Positions 40,698-50,039 of a stretch of 64,000 nt of DNA are shown piece by piece; within the stretch, counting starts at the first letter, position 1, and each line of letters begins with the position of its first letter. A program made the translations under genes and the position numbers. The notes under the pieces were generated by a model. It made no database searches. It saw only the letters and a program-made list of their open reading frames with translations, and was not told where the DNA came from. Source of the stretch: an uncultured Paracoccaceae bacterium (lineage in GTDB: Bacteria; Pseudomonadota; Alphaproteobacteria; Rhodobacterales; Rhodobacteraceae); the NCBI GenBank assembly GCA_947502145.1, contig CANMYO010000001.1, positions 620,001 to 684,000 of the forward strand, written 5' to 3'.

Positions 40698-41923
40698 CAG
40701 CTGTCCTCCAGTTTAGTGGCCACCAAAAGCGCGATGGCGACCAGTTTCAGGGCACACGGCACCCCCGCGTAGAGGACCGTGAGAAGCGTGAGCGCCGATG
40801 CGGGATTGTCGGACCCGGCGCGAAAGCCTGCCAGTTCCAGCAGCGGCAAAAGCACCACCGCCGCAAAAGCGAGCGTCAGTTTGTTGACAAGCGACCAAAG
40901 CCCAAAGCCCTGGCCACCGTTTGGTGACACCTGCCCCATGCGCCGCGCAAAGAGCGCGGGCAAAAGCGTGAGGTCTGCACCGATTGTTGCTCCTGATAAT
41001 ACGCACACCACGGCAAATTGGATGTTTTCGCCCGGCCCCAAAGTGAGGGTGTAGCCAAATGACAGGATCGCAAGCACCATCGCGATGAGCAGCGCCTTCC
41101 TGGCCCCCAGGCGGTTTGCAATGTTGCCCCAAAACGGTGCCGAGGCCGCGGCAGCCAGAAAAAACAGCACCAAAAGCCCGCCTTCCCAACCACTTGCGCC
41201 CAGGCGGCTTTCGACAAAGAACAGAAACAATGTCGATGACACGGCAAGGGGTGTGGCGTTCACAAGCGCAAGAATGAGCAGGCGCTTTGCGATGGGGTCG
41301 GACAAAATGTCGCGGATACCCATGGGGGCGCTTTCGATATGGCCGCGCCATTCCGGCCACATGAACAGGGCCGCGACGGCGGTCAGCGCGGCAAATCCAA
41401 AAGCGAAGATCGCAAAGGGGCTGTCGGTCAGCCCGATCAGCAGTGTCGGGATGATCGCCGCGACACAGACCCCGAGCAATGCGCCGGTTTCCCGCCATGC
41501 CGCCAAGCGCACATGACCGGATTTCTCGCGTCCCGCCTTGGCAACGCCGGTGGCGTAGAAATTGATGGTCAGGAAGCTGAACGCGCTGAACAGCCCGGTG
41601 ATGGTCAACCCGAACCACCAGACCGCCGGGATCGGCGGGGCGACGGCAAAAAGCCCGATCATGGAGATCGCCAGCAGCGCTGCGCCGCAGGTCACGGCCA
41701 GTGCCTTGCCCCGGCGCAGGCGTTCGCTGATCCACCCCAGCAGCGGGTCCTGCACCACATCCAGCAACCGCAGCCCGAACAACACCGCGCCCAGCGCCGT
41801 CAGGCTGACGCCATAGCTGTCGGCGTAGTACTTTGGTGCATAGATATAGATCGGAAGCCCGGCGGCGCTGATGATTGCGGCGAACAGGCTATAGGCTGGC
41901 AGGCGTTCTGACAGGGCGCTCAC
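40697..41923 (-). CDS. MFS transporter (GPH/MelB-like)
   Basis: A protein of 408 residues with about 12 transmembrane helices. The motif after helix 2, DVVQDPLLGWISERLRRGK, is typical of the glycoside-pentoside-hexuronide group. It begins at GTG 41923, overlapping the DUF1365 stop (GTGA); a longer open frame upstream overlaps DUF1365 and is not transporter-like. The substrate is unlikely to be a sugar given the neighbours; a lipid or a signalling compound is possible (inference). Confidence 0.88.
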   Translation of the reverse strand: MSALSERLPAYSLFAAIISAAGLPIYIYAPKYYADSYGVSLTALGAVLFGLRLLDVVQDPLLGWISERLRRGKALAVTCGAALLAISMIGLFAVAPPIPAVWWFGLTITGLFSAFSFLTINFYATGVAKAGREKSGHVRLAAWRETGALLGVCVAAIIPTLLIGLTDSPFAIFAFGFAALTAVAALFMWPEWRGHIESAPMGIRDILSDPIAKRLLILALVNATPLAVSSTLFLFFVESRLGASGWEGGLLVLFFLAAAASAPFWGNIANRLGARKALLIAMVLAILSFGYTLTLGPGENIQFAVVCVLSGATIGADLTLLPALFARRMGQVSPNGGQGFGLWSLVNKLTLAFAAVVLLPLLELAGFRAGSDNPASALTLLTVLYAGVPCALKLVAIALLVATKLEDS

Positions 41924-42675
41924 CGCGAAATCTCTTCCTTGGGCGGCGGCGGCTGGCTGCGAAAGGTCGCGCCTTTCCACCAGAGTTTGATCGCCTGCCA
42001 ATGGATCAGCGCCAGCACCCGGCGCGATCCGAAGGGGCGGCGCAGGGCGGCGTGTATGATGCCGCGGTTTGTCAGCGGTTTGCGCGGTCCTTTGAGTGTT
42101 GCGATCACCCCACCTTTGCCGCGGGCATAGTCGATAACGATGTTGACCTGGTCGGCAGTGATATCAAACCGGAACGTGTAGCCACCTTCGATCGGCTGGA
42201 ACGGAGAGACATGCATCAGTTTGCGCGCCGCAAGCGTTTCGGCCCCGGTGATTTCGCGCAGATCAGCATGGGCACAGAGGTAGCTGTGGCGGTCGCCAAA
42301 GGTGTTTGTGACCTCTGCAATGACGCATCGCAGGGTGCCGGCGTCGTCATGGATCAGCCAGAAGCTGACCGGATTGAACACATGGCCCAGCAGGCGAGGC
42401 TGCGCGAGCAGATCAATCCGCCCCCGCAGCGTGATCTGATGATGTCTGAGCACGTCGCGAACCCATGCGGCCCCCTGCCCCTGCTTGGGCGGGCCGCCGT
42501 GGTCACGATCATGCAGAGACATCAGGTTTCCGGCATTACGACCAAAGAGCCGGGGCATGGTGACGGTATGTTCTGCGTCCAGCAGCACATAGTCGATGGA
42601 ATAGCGGAATGCATTCTGAACCGCCCCGCGCCGACCATGGTATGTCTCGCCCGCGATATGCTGGACAGAGGTCAT
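41920..42675 (-). CDS. DUF1365 family protein
   Basis: A protein of 251 residues with no signal and no membrane helix. It has the family pattern HGRRGAVQNAFRYSIDYVLLD, then LGHVFNPVSFWLIHD, EVTNTFGDRHSYL and HVSPFQPIEGGYTFRFD. DUF1365 is nearly always next to a flavin amine oxidase-like gene and cyclopropane-synthase-like methyltransferases, so a role in modifying membrane acyl chains is likely. It overlaps the flavoprotein gene by 4 bases (ATGA) and the MFS gene by 4 (GTGA). Confidence 0.9.
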   Translation of the reverse strand: MTSVQHIAGETYHGRRGAVQNAFRYSIDYVLLDAEHTVTMPRLFGRNAGNLMSLHDRDHGGPPKQGQGAAWVRDVLRHHQITLRGRIDLLAQPRLLGHVFNPVSFWLIHDDAGTLRCVIAEVTNTFGDRHSYLCAHADLREITGAETLAARKLMHVSPFQPIEGGYTFRFDITADQVNIVIDYARGKGGVIATLKGPRKPLTNRGIIHAALRRPFGSRRVLALIHWQAIKLWWKGATFRSQPPPPKEEISR

Positions 42676-43967
42676 TCAGCCGCCATTTCCAGCCGCTCCA
42701 TCGCGTTCAGTGCGTGGACCACGTCATAGGCCGATGACAGGCCGTCTTCGTGGAAGCCGTTCTTCATCCATGCACCGCAGAACCACGTGCGATTGGAGCC
42801 GTTCATCACCTGGGCTGCACGCTGCGCGGCAAGCGCGGCAGTGTCATAAACAGGGTGGCGCAGCGTGACCTGATCCCAGATCAGGTCTTCGCGGATCGGT
42901 CGGGTGGTGTTCAGGGTGACCATATAGTCCGTGCCGGTCAGCCAGGGCTGCAGCGAATTCATCCAGTAGGACAGGTCAATCTGATCGGTCCTTTTGCCGC
43001 GATCTTCGGTATAGACCCAAGAGGCCCAGACCGGTTTGCGTTTTGGCATGATAGAGGTGTCCGAATGCAGCACGACATCATTGGGCTGGTAGCGGACCGC
43101 GCCCAGAGTCGCCTGTTCGGACGGGGTGGGGTCGGACAGCAGACGCAGCGTGTCATCGGAATGGGTCGCAAAGATGACCTCGTCAAATTGTTCCCAGCTG
43201 CCCTTTGATTTCACTTCAACGCCCAAGGGGGTACGGCGAACGGTCTGAATTGGCGTCCCAATACGCAAGTCAACGCCGCGCCGGTCCATGTCCGCGCCAA
43301 GGCGGTCGACATAGGTCCGGCTGCCGCCCTGCACCGTGTACCACTGGTGCTGGCCATAGGCGCCCAGCAGGGCGTGATTATCAAAGAACCGCAACAGCGC
43401 GTTGGCCGGGAAGTCCATGATCTTTTCCTTTGGCGTGGACCAGATCGCACCGGAAAACGGCAGCAGGTAGTGATCGCGGAAATAGTCGCTTAGCCGCAGT
43501 TTCTGCATCAGGCCGCCAATGGTCAGCCCCGGTTCGGCGCTGGCGGCAAGCCCGTGCTTGTTAAAGTGCAGGATGTCACGCACCATCCGCAAAAACCGCG
43601 GATTGGTCGCATTGCGGCGCTGCGCAAACAGCGCGTTCAAAGAGGTCAGCGCATACTCCAGACGTCCGCCGTCAAAACTGGCCCCGAAGCTCATGTTGCT
43701 TTTCACGACCGGCACGTCGAGATGATCAAACAATGCGGTCAGATTGGGGTAATTGGCGTAGTTGAATACGATAAAGCCGGTGTCCACCGGCGTATCGCGG
43801 TTCGGCCCCGCAAGACGGGTCCGTGCATGTCCGCCAAGCCGTTGTTCGGCCTCAAACAGGACGACCCGATGATCCTTGGCGAGGAGATGCGCAGCCCCCA
43901 TGCCGGAGATGCCTGCGCCGATCACGGCCACCTTTCGTGGGGCCGTGGTTGCTGTCTCAAATGGCAT
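42672..43967 (-). CDS. FAD-dependent oxidoreductase (amine oxidase-like), RpoE-linked
   Basis: A protein of 431 residues. The N-terminal dinucleotide fold AVIGAGISGMGAAHLLA (about 14-30) is followed by the FAD loop EAEQRLGGHARTR, and the C-terminal FAD motif GAWMKNGFHEDGLSSA lies near 400-415. It starts at ATG 43967 with AAGGA six bases before. First gene of the operon downstream of an ECF-type promoter. The R. sphaeroides counterpart (RSP_1091) belongs to the RpoE-ChrR regulon and has been linked with methylated/furan fatty acid formation during singlet oxygen stress; equal function here is inference. Confidence 0.9.
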   Translation of the reverse strand: MPFETATTAPRKVAVIGAGISGMGAAHLLAKDHRVVLFEAEQRLGGHARTRLAGPNRDTPVDTGFIVFNYANYPNLTALFDHLDVPVVKSNMSFGASFDGGRLEYALTSLNALFAQRRNATNPRFLRMVRDILHFNKHGLAASAEPGLTIGGLMQKLRLSDYFRDHYLLPFSGAIWSTPKEKIMDFPANALLRFFDNHALLGAYGQHQWYTVQGGSRTYVDRLGADMDRRGVDLRIGTPIQTVRRTPLGVEVKSKGSWEQFDEVIFATHSDDTLRLLSDPTPSEQATLGAVRYQPNDVVLHSDTSIMPKRKPVWASWVYTEDRGKRTDQIDLSYWMNSLQPWLTGTDYMVTLNTTRPIREDLIWDQVTLRHPVYDTAALAAQRAAQVMNGSNRTWFCGAWMKNGFHEDGLSSAYDVVHALNAMERLEMAAE

Positions 43968-43998
43968 GATAGTCCTTCTCGCCAATCTTCTCTTACAC

Positions 43999-44028
43999 TT
44001 ACTACGTCACGATGTCGCAGTCGGATGA
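43999..44028 (-). promoter_or_regulatory. RpoE-type promoter of the flavoprotein operon
   Basis: -35 TCATCC (44028-44023), 18-base spacer, -10 TAGTAA (44004-43999). One base differs from the TGATCC of the divergent rpoE promoter. It would give a leader of about 26 bases before the flavoprotein ATG. Confidence 0.6.
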
Positions 44029-44054
44029 GTTTCGGCAATCATTGGTTTTATTTC

Positions 44055-44084
44055 TGATCCAAAGCAGTCTTTGTGGCGTAAATG
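44055..44084 (+). promoter_or_regulatory. RpoE-type promoter of rpoE-chrR
   Basis: -35 TGATCC (44055-44060), 18-base spacer, -10 TAAATG (44079-44084). This is the known form of promoters used by R. sphaeroides RpoE, so rpoE-chrR is probably autoregulated. Transcription would start near 44091. Confidence 0.75.
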
Positions 44085-44193
44085 ATGCATGTTGACGACA
44101 ACACATGAAAACGCGGCCCCGGAAGCCGCTGTTGTTCTGGCCGAGATTAACGGTCAGGGCCAAGGTGGTGTCAGGGCGACTGGGACGAGGCGG

Positions 44194-44745
44194 TTGAACG
44201 AGACTGATACGAATAAGCGGATGTTGTGGGTGGAACATGTCGTGGCGATCCGTGATCGCCAGGATCAGGCCGCCTTTGCTGCTGTGTTCGCGCATTTCGC
44301 ACCGCGGATTAAGTCATTTCTGATGCGGTCGGGTGCAAGCCCGGAGATGGCAGAGGAATGCGTGCAGGATGTGATGGCGACCCTGTGGCGCAAGGCTGCA
44401 CAATTCGATCCGGCGCGCGCCAGCGTCAGCACATGGATTTTCACGATAGCGCGCAATCGGCGCATCGATCTTTTGCGCAAAGAGCGCAGACCCGAACCGG
44501 AAGACCTGCCCTGGGGTCCGGAAGCAGAGCCTGATCAGGCCGATGCTGTGGCCTTGCAGCAGGAAACAGAAAAACTGGGCGCGGCACTGGCCGAATTGCC
44601 TGAAAAACAAAGAACGCTGATCGAAAAAGCCTATTTTGGCGAATTATCGCACAGCGAAATCGCCGCGCAGACGGGGCTCCCGCTGGGCACAATCAAATCA
44701 AGGATACGGCTGGCGCTGGACCGCCTGCGTCACGCGATGAAGTGA
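44194..44745 (+). CDS. rpoE: ECF RNA polymerase sigma factor RpoE (singlet-oxygen response)
   Basis: About 183 residues from TTG 44194; ATG 44221 is the alternative. Sigma region 2 includes AFAAVFAHFAPRIKSFLMRSG, AEECVQDVMATLWRKAAQFDPARASVSTWIFTIARNRRID; region 4 is LPEKQRTLIEKAYFGELSHSEIAAQTGLPLGTIKSRIRLALDRL. The frame is open from ATG 44089, but that ATG precedes the expected transcription start (near 44091), and the first 35 residues show no sigma similarity. RpoE is held by ChrR and released by singlet oxygen in R. sphaeroides. The stop overlaps chrR by 4 bases. Confidence 0.93.
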   Translation: MNETDTNKRMLWVEHVVAIRDRQDQAAFAAVFAHFAPRIKSFLMRSGASPEMAEECVQDVMATLWRKAAQFDPARASVSTWIFTIARNRRIDLLRKERRPEPEDLPWGPEAEPDQADAVALQQETEKLGAALAELPEKQRTLIEKAYFGELSHSEIAAQTGLPLGTIKSRIRLALDRLRHAMK

Positions 44746-45401
44746 AGATGGATATGGCAAAGATTAAACATCACCTGAACGATGCGCTTTTGATGGGCTA
44801 CTCATCGGGGACTCTCCCGGAGGCGTTCAACCTCGTGGTCGCAACCCACATCAGCATGTGTGACGATTGTCGCGCCGCATTGGCGGAATTTGATGCTGTC
44901 GGGGGCGAAGTGCTGGAGGCGGCCAATGACGTGGCGGTCGGCGCGGACAGCTATGCCGCGACTTTGGCCAAGATCGCACAGAAACCGACCGCGGCCCCTG
45001 TCCCGGCGAAACCAGCGGACCCGGTTCTTCCGGTGCCCTTGCGCGACTACGTCAAAGGTGGCGTGGACGCCATCAAGTGGCGGCGTGTCGGGGGCGGCGT
45101 GCGCCAGATGGTGCTGGAAACTTCCAGCTCTGCCAGCGTGCGCCTGCTGCATATTCCGGCGGGCACGGCTGTGCCGGATCATGGACATCGCGGGTTGGAG
45201 CTGACGCTGGTCTTGCAGGGGGCCTTTGCCGACGAGGAAGACAGATTTGGCGTTGGTGATCTTGAGATTGCAAACGAAGACCTGAACCACACGCCGGTCG
45301 CGGAGCCAGGGATGGATTGTATCTGCCTTGCCGCGACGGATGCGCCGCTGAAGTTCAACGGTCTGTTGCCGCGCCTGTTTCAGCGTTTTGTCGGAATTTG
45401 A
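44742..45401 (+). CDS. chrR: Zinc-binding anti-sigma factor ChrR
   Basis: A protein of 219 residues starting at GTG (GTGA overlap with rpoE). The N-terminal zinc anti-sigma domain keeps all ligands with the spacing known from R. sphaeroides ChrR: His11, His36, Cys40, Cys43. The C-terminal cupin keeps His147, His149, Glu153 and His183, the second zinc site needed for the singlet-oxygen response, and Cys193/Cys195. So both binding and sensing functions should be present. It captures RpoE until singlet oxygen leads to dissociation and proteolysis. It ends 4 bases before the convergent lipoprotein gene. Confidence 0.95.
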   Translation: MKMDMAKIKHHLNDALLMGYSSGTLPEAFNLVVATHISMCDDCRAALAEFDAVGGEVLEAANDVAVGADSYAATLAKIAQKPTAAPVPAKPADPVLPVPLRDYVKGGVDAIKWRRVGGGVRQMVLETSSSASVRLLHIPAGTAVPDHGHRGLELTLVLQGAFADEEDRFGVGDLEIANEDLNHTPVAEPGMDCICLAATDAPLKFNGLLPRLFQRFVGI

Positions 45402-45405
45402 CGCC

Positions 45406-45852
45406 CTATTGGGTATCCGTTTCCAGACCAACACCCTGATCTGTCACCCGCGTGACAGCCCAGAGCGAGATTTTGTCTGAATCGTCCCAGGCAAGCGGCA
45501 GCTGTTGGCCATTTTTCTTTAGCCAGCCGCCGCCACCAGCCCCAAGGTAGAATTCGCGCCCCGACCGTGTTCCCGAGATCACGACATGGTCGGCAGTTCG
45601 CGAAATCTGCATCACGCGACCGTGGGCCGATCCGGCGCAGATCTTGTCACCGCGACAGGGCACAAAGGTATAGGTGTGCATCTCACCATGTTCTGCCGTG
45701 ACAACAGACACTGGTCCGGTGTCAAACGGCTGATCAGAAAAGACATTGGCCCAGGCCCGCTGCACCGCGCCGGGATTTTCATCAATCGTCAGCGGATTGC
45801 CGGGCGCACAGGCGCTGAGGGCAAGAAGGGGCAATGTCAGGGCAAGGCGCAT
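45406..45852 (-). CDS. Small lipoprotein of unknown function
   Basis: A protein of 148 residues. The signal peptide ends in the lipobox LSAC (Cys15), so it should be lipidated and sit in the outer or inner membrane. The mature part has two further Cys (VPCRGDKICAGS, about 65-73), probably a disulfide in the periplasm, and a Gly-rich turn (GAGGGGW). I do not recognise a family. It lies 38 bases after the rmuC stop and may be the last gene of the mutL-rmuC transcript. Confidence 0.65.
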   Translation of the reverse strand: MRLALTLPLLALSACAPGNPLTIDENPGAVQRAWANVFSDQPFDTGPVSVVTAEHGEMHTYTFVPCRGDKICAGSAHGRVMQISRTADHVVISGTRSGREFYLGAGGGGWLKKNGQQLPLAWDDSDKISLWAVTRVTDQGVGLETDTQ

Positions 45853-45890
45853 GGTGTGAAAGCTCCGGGCAATTTGGGGTAATCCTGCCC

Positions 45891-47129
45891 CTAGCTGCCG
45901 GGGGGCGCAAGGGGGACAACCTTGGCGTCCTGATTGGGGGCAAGTTCTTCAAAGTCGAAATTGTCGAGCCGGTCGGCACGTTTGCCCGCGCGGGTCGCGG
46001 CGGTCAGCACACCGGCCACGTCATCGCCGGCCTGACGCAGGTGCGTTTCAAGCTTGCCGGCTTTCTTACCGATGATTTCAACGTCGCGATGCAAGAGCCT
46101 GAGCGCCTTGCGGATCTCGCCCGCCTGTTCGCGCATCCGGGCGTCCTTCAGGATCGCGCGCATCGTGTTCAGCGTCGCCATGCAGGTTGTCGGTGAAACG
46201 ATCCAGACGCGCGCATCAAAGCCTTCGCGCACGATGTGGGGCAGGCGGGAATGCAGTTCGGCATAGACCGCCTCGGACGGCAGAAACATGATGGCCCCAT
46301 CCGCCGTTTCGCCTTCGATGATGTATTTTTCCGAGATCGCCTTGATATGCACCCGCACCGCATTGCCCAGATCACGCAGGGCAACCTTTTGCAATTCGGG
46401 CGTATCGGCACTGGCCAGTGCCTCGTAAGCCTCAAACGGGAATTTCGCGTCAATCACGATGGGTCCGGGCGGATTTGGCAGATGCACCAGACAATCGGCG
46501 CGTTTGCCATTGGAAAGGGTCGCCTGAAGCGCATAGGCGTCCGAAGGCAGCGCCTTGGACACGATATCGGTCAGTTGGATTTCTCCGAACATGCCGCGCC
46601 GCTGCTTGTTGGACAGGATGTCCTGCAGCGACAGCACATCACCTGACAGTTTTTCGATATTCGACTGCGCCTTGTCGATCGTGGCCAGCCGTTCCTGTAA
46701 CTCGATCAGCTGCTTGCTGGATTTTTCGGACGAGCCGTTCAGCGTTTCCTTCATCCGGTCCTGCATGTCCGACAGGCTGCGCGCGGATTTGAGCGCATTA
46801 TCGGCCAGCTTTTCCGCGACCTGTGCGTTCACCTCGGCCAGCCGGGTTTCCATGGTCTGGATCACCTTCACCTGCGCATTGGCCTGCGCATCGCTGACAG
46901 TCTGGATATTCCCGGCAAGCTGCGACTGGCCTTGCCCCAGCATGGTCACGTTTTCACCAAGACGCGCGACCTGCTGGGCGACGTAATTCACCGCCTCAGC
47001 GGACTGCCCGGCGCGCTTCACCGCGAGATAGAGCAGGTAAAGCACCAGCAGCAGCGCCAATGCGCCAAGCGCGGCCAACACCGTTATCGGGTCGGAAAAG
47101 TCAATTGAATAACTGCCAATCTGGATCAT
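45891..47129 (-). CDS. rmuC: DNA recombination protein RmuC
   Basis: A protein of 412 residues. One N-terminal transmembrane helix (about 16-37) is followed by a long coiled coil (about 45-170) and the RmuC nuclease-like domain (about 175-390), with [29 protein letters not shown] (the D-x(n)-D-x-K-like core) and [18 protein letters not shown]. RmuC limits inversions at short inverted repeats. Its start overlaps the mutL stop by 4 bases (ATGA), so both are made together, which fits joint roles in genome stability. Confidence 0.95.
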   Translation of the reverse strand: MIQIGSYSIDFSDPITVLAALGALALLLVLYLLYLAVKRAGQSAEAVNYVAQQVARLGENVTMLGQGQSQLAGNIQTVSDAQANAQVKVIQTMETRLAEVNAQVAEKLADNALKSARSLSDMQDRMKETLNGSSEKSSKQLIELQERLATIDKAQSNIEKLSGDVLSLQDILSNKQRRGMFGEIQLTDIVSKALPSDAYALQATLSNGKRADCLVHLPNPPGPIVIDAKFPFEAYEALASADTPELQKVALRDLGNAVRVHIKAISEKYIIEGETADGAIMFLPSEAVYAELHSRLPHIVREGFDARVWIVSPTTCMATLNTMRAILKDARMREQAGEIRKALRLLHRDVEIIGKKAGKLETHLRQAGDDVAGVLTAATRAGKRADRLDNFDFEELAPNQDAKVVPLAPPGS

Positions 47130-48937
47130 GTGCGGCCAAACAACCGTTCGATATCTGTCATCTTCAGTTCAACATATGTGGGGCGGCCGTGGTTGCATTG
47201 GCCGGACTTTGGTGTGGCTTCCATTTCCCGCAGGAGCGCGTTCATTTCAGGCGCGCTCATCCGGCGGCCCGTTCGCACGGACCCATGACAGGCAATCCGG
47301 GACAGGATCGCGTGCAGCCGGTTTTCCAGCAGTTGGCTATCCCCCTGATCAGAGAGTTCATCAAGGATGTCACGGATCATCCGGGTGGCGTTCACCTCAC
47401 CCAGGATCGCAGGCGTTTCACGCACCGCGATTGCGCCGCCGCCGAAGGCTTCGATCGTCAATCCCAGTCGCGCCAGATCCCGGGCGTTGCCCAACAGAAG
47501 CGCAGTATCGTTGTCGGTCAGTTCGATAATTTCCGGGATCAGCAGGGCCTGCGCCGCGACGCCGTTTTCAGCCATTTGCGACTTGAGCTTTTCGTAGACC
47601 AGTCGTTCATGGGCGGCGTGGGCGTCCACCAGGATCATCCCGGTTTCGGTCTGGGCGACGATGTAGTTTTCGTGCAGTTGCGCACGTGCGGCACCAAGGG
47701 GCAGCGCCACGTCCTCTGTTGGTGCCTCGGGGGGCATCGGTTCAACGCGGGCAGAGCGATGTTCGGAGAACCCCGACTGGAACGTCATGCTTTGTGCGGT
47801 GAAGCGGGGGCGATCCATTTGATAAACGCGCGGCTGTTCCGGCGCGGTCTGGATCGCACCCAGGGTCGCTGTCGCAACAGTTGTTGCGGCCCGGTGACCA
47901 TGTTCGGCCAATGCATGGCGCAATCCGCTGACGATCAATCCGCGCACGGTGCCGGGATCGCGAAAGCGGACCTCTGATTTCGCAGGATGCACGTTCACAT
48001 CCACAAGTTCGGGGTCACAATCAATAAACAGCGCCGCAACCGGATGCCTGTCGCGGCTGAGCACGTCCATATAAGCCGCGCGCAGCGCGCCCAGCAGCAT
48101 TTTGTCGCGCACCGGTCGCCCGTTCACAAACAGGAACTGCGTCACTGCGGCGCCGCGCGAATAGGTCGGCAGCGCGGCATAGCCGGTCATGTGAAAGCCG
48201 TCGCGCATCGTATCAAGGCGGAGCGCATTTTCCGCAAAGTCGCGCCCCAGCACCGACCGCAGGCGGCCATAGAGCGCATCAAACAGGTCGCCGGATTCCG
48301 CATCGGCCCGGAATGTGGTCCGCTGCTCGCCCCCTGAAGTATCCCGCAGGACAAAGGTGATAAACGGTTCAGCCATGGCCAGACGTTTGATCACATCGGT
48401 GATCGCCTGATTTTCTGCCCTGTCGGACCGCAAAAACTTGAGCCGCGCAGGCGTGGCATAAAACAGGTCGCGCAGTTCGACGACGGTGCCACCAGAGAGC
48501 GCCGCAGGTTTCACGGGCCCCATGCGCCCGCCAGCCACATGAATGGTTGCCGGATCAGCGCCGGGTGCACGGCTGGTGATGGTCAATCGCCCAACGGCGC
48601 CAAGCGACGGCAGCGCCTCGCCCCGGAACCCGAAGGAATGAATATTCAGCAGGTCAGAGCCATCAATCTTGGAGGTGGCATGGCGCGACAGGGCCAGCGG
48701 CAGGTCATCGGGCGATATGCCGCAACCGTCGTCAGTGACCCGGATCAGCGTCTTGCCCCCGTCGGCGATTGCGATCTCAATCCGGGTGGCGCGGGCGTCG
48801 ATGGCATTTTCGACCAATTCCTTGACCGCAGCCGCAGGCCGTTCAACCACTTCGCCAGCGGCAATGCGGTTGATGGCGGCCTCATCCAGTTGTTTGATCA
48901 CTGGCTGGGGCAGGATTTGGGGGTCGGCGATGGTCAT
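47126..48937 (-). CDS. mutL: DNA mismatch repair protein MutL
   Basis: A protein of 603 residues. The GHKL ATPase motifs are intact: ENAIDA (43-48), DDGCGI (69-74), ATSKI (87-91) and GFRGEAL (103-109). The C-terminal endonuclease region has [12 protein letters not shown] (438-449), differing from the consensus DQHAxxExxxxE by Ala for Gln, plus ACHGSVRTG and [11 protein letters not shown]. MutL links MutS mismatch recognition to strand nicking. It is first in an operon with rmuC and divergent from the Rossmann-fold gene at 49041. Confidence 0.97.
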   Translation of the reverse strand: MTIADPQILPQPVIKQLDEAAINRIAAGEVVERPAAAVKELVENAIDARATRIEIAIADGGKTLIRVTDDGCGISPDDLPLALSRHATSKIDGSDLLNIHSFGFRGEALPSLGAVGRLTITSRAPGADPATIHVAGGRMGPVKPAALSGGTVVELRDLFYATPARLKFLRSDRAENQAITDVIKRLAMAEPFITFVLRDTSGGEQRTTFRADAESGDLFDALYGRLRSVLGRDFAENALRLDTMRDGFHMTGYAALPTYSRGAAVTQFLFVNGRPVRDKMLLGALRAAYMDVLSRDRHPVAALFIDCDPELVDVNVHPAKSEVRFRDPGTVRGLIVSGLRHALAEHGHRAATTVATATLGAIQTAPEQPRVYQMDRPRFTAQSMTFQSGFSEHRSARVEPMPPEAPTEDVALPLGAARAQLHENYIVAQTETGMILVDAHAAHERLVYEKLKSQMAENGVAAQALLIPEIIELTDNDTALLLGNARDLARLGLTIEAFGGGAIAVRETPAILGEVNATRMIRDILDELSDQGDSQLLENRLHAILSRIACHGSVRTGRRMSAPEMNALLREMEATPKSGQCNHGRPTYVELKMTDIERLFGRT

Positions 48938-49002
48938 GCCACAAGGGATAGCATATCCCCGGGCGATTCTGCGAGAGAGAACTCCAGGGCTCGCGTTGCG
49001 AT

Positions 49003-49026
49003 CTTTGTAAGTTTATACTTACAAAG
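49003..49026. promoter_or_regulatory. Perfect dyad, candidate operator
   Basis: 10-bp arms CTTTGTAAGT / ACTTACAAAG with spacer TTAT. It ends 14 bases before the ATG of the Rossmann-fold gene and just ahead of its AGGAG. The AT-rich GTAAGT...ACTTAC core resembles operators of HxlR/TetR-type repressors. No regulator gene is adjacent. Confidence 0.7.
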
Positions 49027-49040
49027 ACAGGAGATACATC

Positions 49041-50039
49041 ATGCGGATTTTGGTCGTTGGCGGGACTGGGTTTTTGGGCGGCGCGGTGGCGCGGCACGCT
49101 GTCGCGGAGGGCCATCAGGTCACGGTTATGTCGCGGTCGGGCGCAGGCGTGGCACCGGGCGCGTCAACATTGATTGCGGATCGGGATACGGCACTGGCCG
49201 ATCTTGGCGGACGATTTGACGGAGTTATCGACACCTGCGCCTATGCCCCCGACATGGTGGACCGCCTGTCGCAGGCCGTCGGCGAGGTGAGCACCTATGT
49301 GATGGTGTCGTCGATTTCCGCCTATGCCGCGCTGCCAGAGCACGGCATGGATGAAACGGCACCCATTGCCAAAGCCACGGCCGCGGATTTGGCCACTGCT
49401 GCATCGGTGGCACCGGCGGATCGGTGCAACGCGACGGCCTATGGCGCAGCTTATGGTCCGCTGAAAGCAGCCTGCGAGCAGCGCGCAGGTCGTTGGTGCC
49501 AGGACGCGGCCCTGATCCGGCTTGGCCTTATCGTTGGGCCGGAGGATTACACGGATCGTTTTACCTGGTGGTGCCGCCGGATTGATCAGGGCGGGGTGAT
49601 CCCGGTGCCCCTGCCGGAGGATCGCACGGTACAGATCATCGACGTACGGGATGCGGCGGCCTTTCTGGTGCATTTGGCAGAAACGGGGACTGGGGGCACA
49701 TTCAACGTCACCGGGCGACCGATGCGTTTGCATCAGATGCTCACGTCGATTGCCGACATCAGCCCCGCTGCGACAGTTCTGCAGCCCCTCCCCTATTCTG
49801 CTTTCGCGGCGGCAGAGGTCGCGCCCTGGACAGATCTGCCACTGGTGCTGGGGGATTGGCCAGACCTTGCCGGAATGCTGTCGGTCAGCACAGACCGCGC
49901 GGTCGCGGCAGGTTTGCAGACCCGCCCACTGGCAGAGACGATTGCGGATACGTTGGACTGGGACCGCCAGCAACGCGACACGCCGCTTGCGGTTGGCATG
50001 ACCGCGGCACAGGAACAGGCGGTCAAAGACGCGATCTAG
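49041..50039 (+). CDS. NAD-dependent epimerase/dehydratase-like protein
   Basis: A protein of 332 residues of the atypical/extended SDR type. The NAD(P) loop is GGTGFLGG (8-15), with VDRLSQAV, YVMVSSISAYA (Ser of the active site) and YGAAYGPLKAACE (Tyr...Lys) following. It is similar to plant/bacterial RNA-binding-type reductases and isoflavone-like reductases; the substrate is unknown. AGGAG precedes the ATG. The perfect dyad just upstream suggests that it is induced by a compound. Convergent with the M16 gene (4-base overlap). Confidence 0.85.
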   Translation: MRILVVGGTGFLGGAVARHAVAEGHQVTVMSRSGAGVAPGASTLIADRDTALADLGGRFDGVIDTCAYAPDMVDRLSQAVGEVSTYVMVSSISAYAALPEHGMDETAPIAKATAADLATAASVAPADRCNATAYGAAYGPLKAACEQRAGRWCQDAALIRLGLIVGPEDYTDRFTWWCRRIDQGGVIPVPLPEDRTVQIIDVRDAAAFLVHLAETGTGGTFNVTGRPMRLHQMLTSIADISPAATVLQPLPYSAFAAAEVAPWTDLPLVLGDWPDLAGMLSVSTDRAVAAGLQTRPLAETIADTLDWDRQQRDTPLAVGMTAAQEQAVKDAI

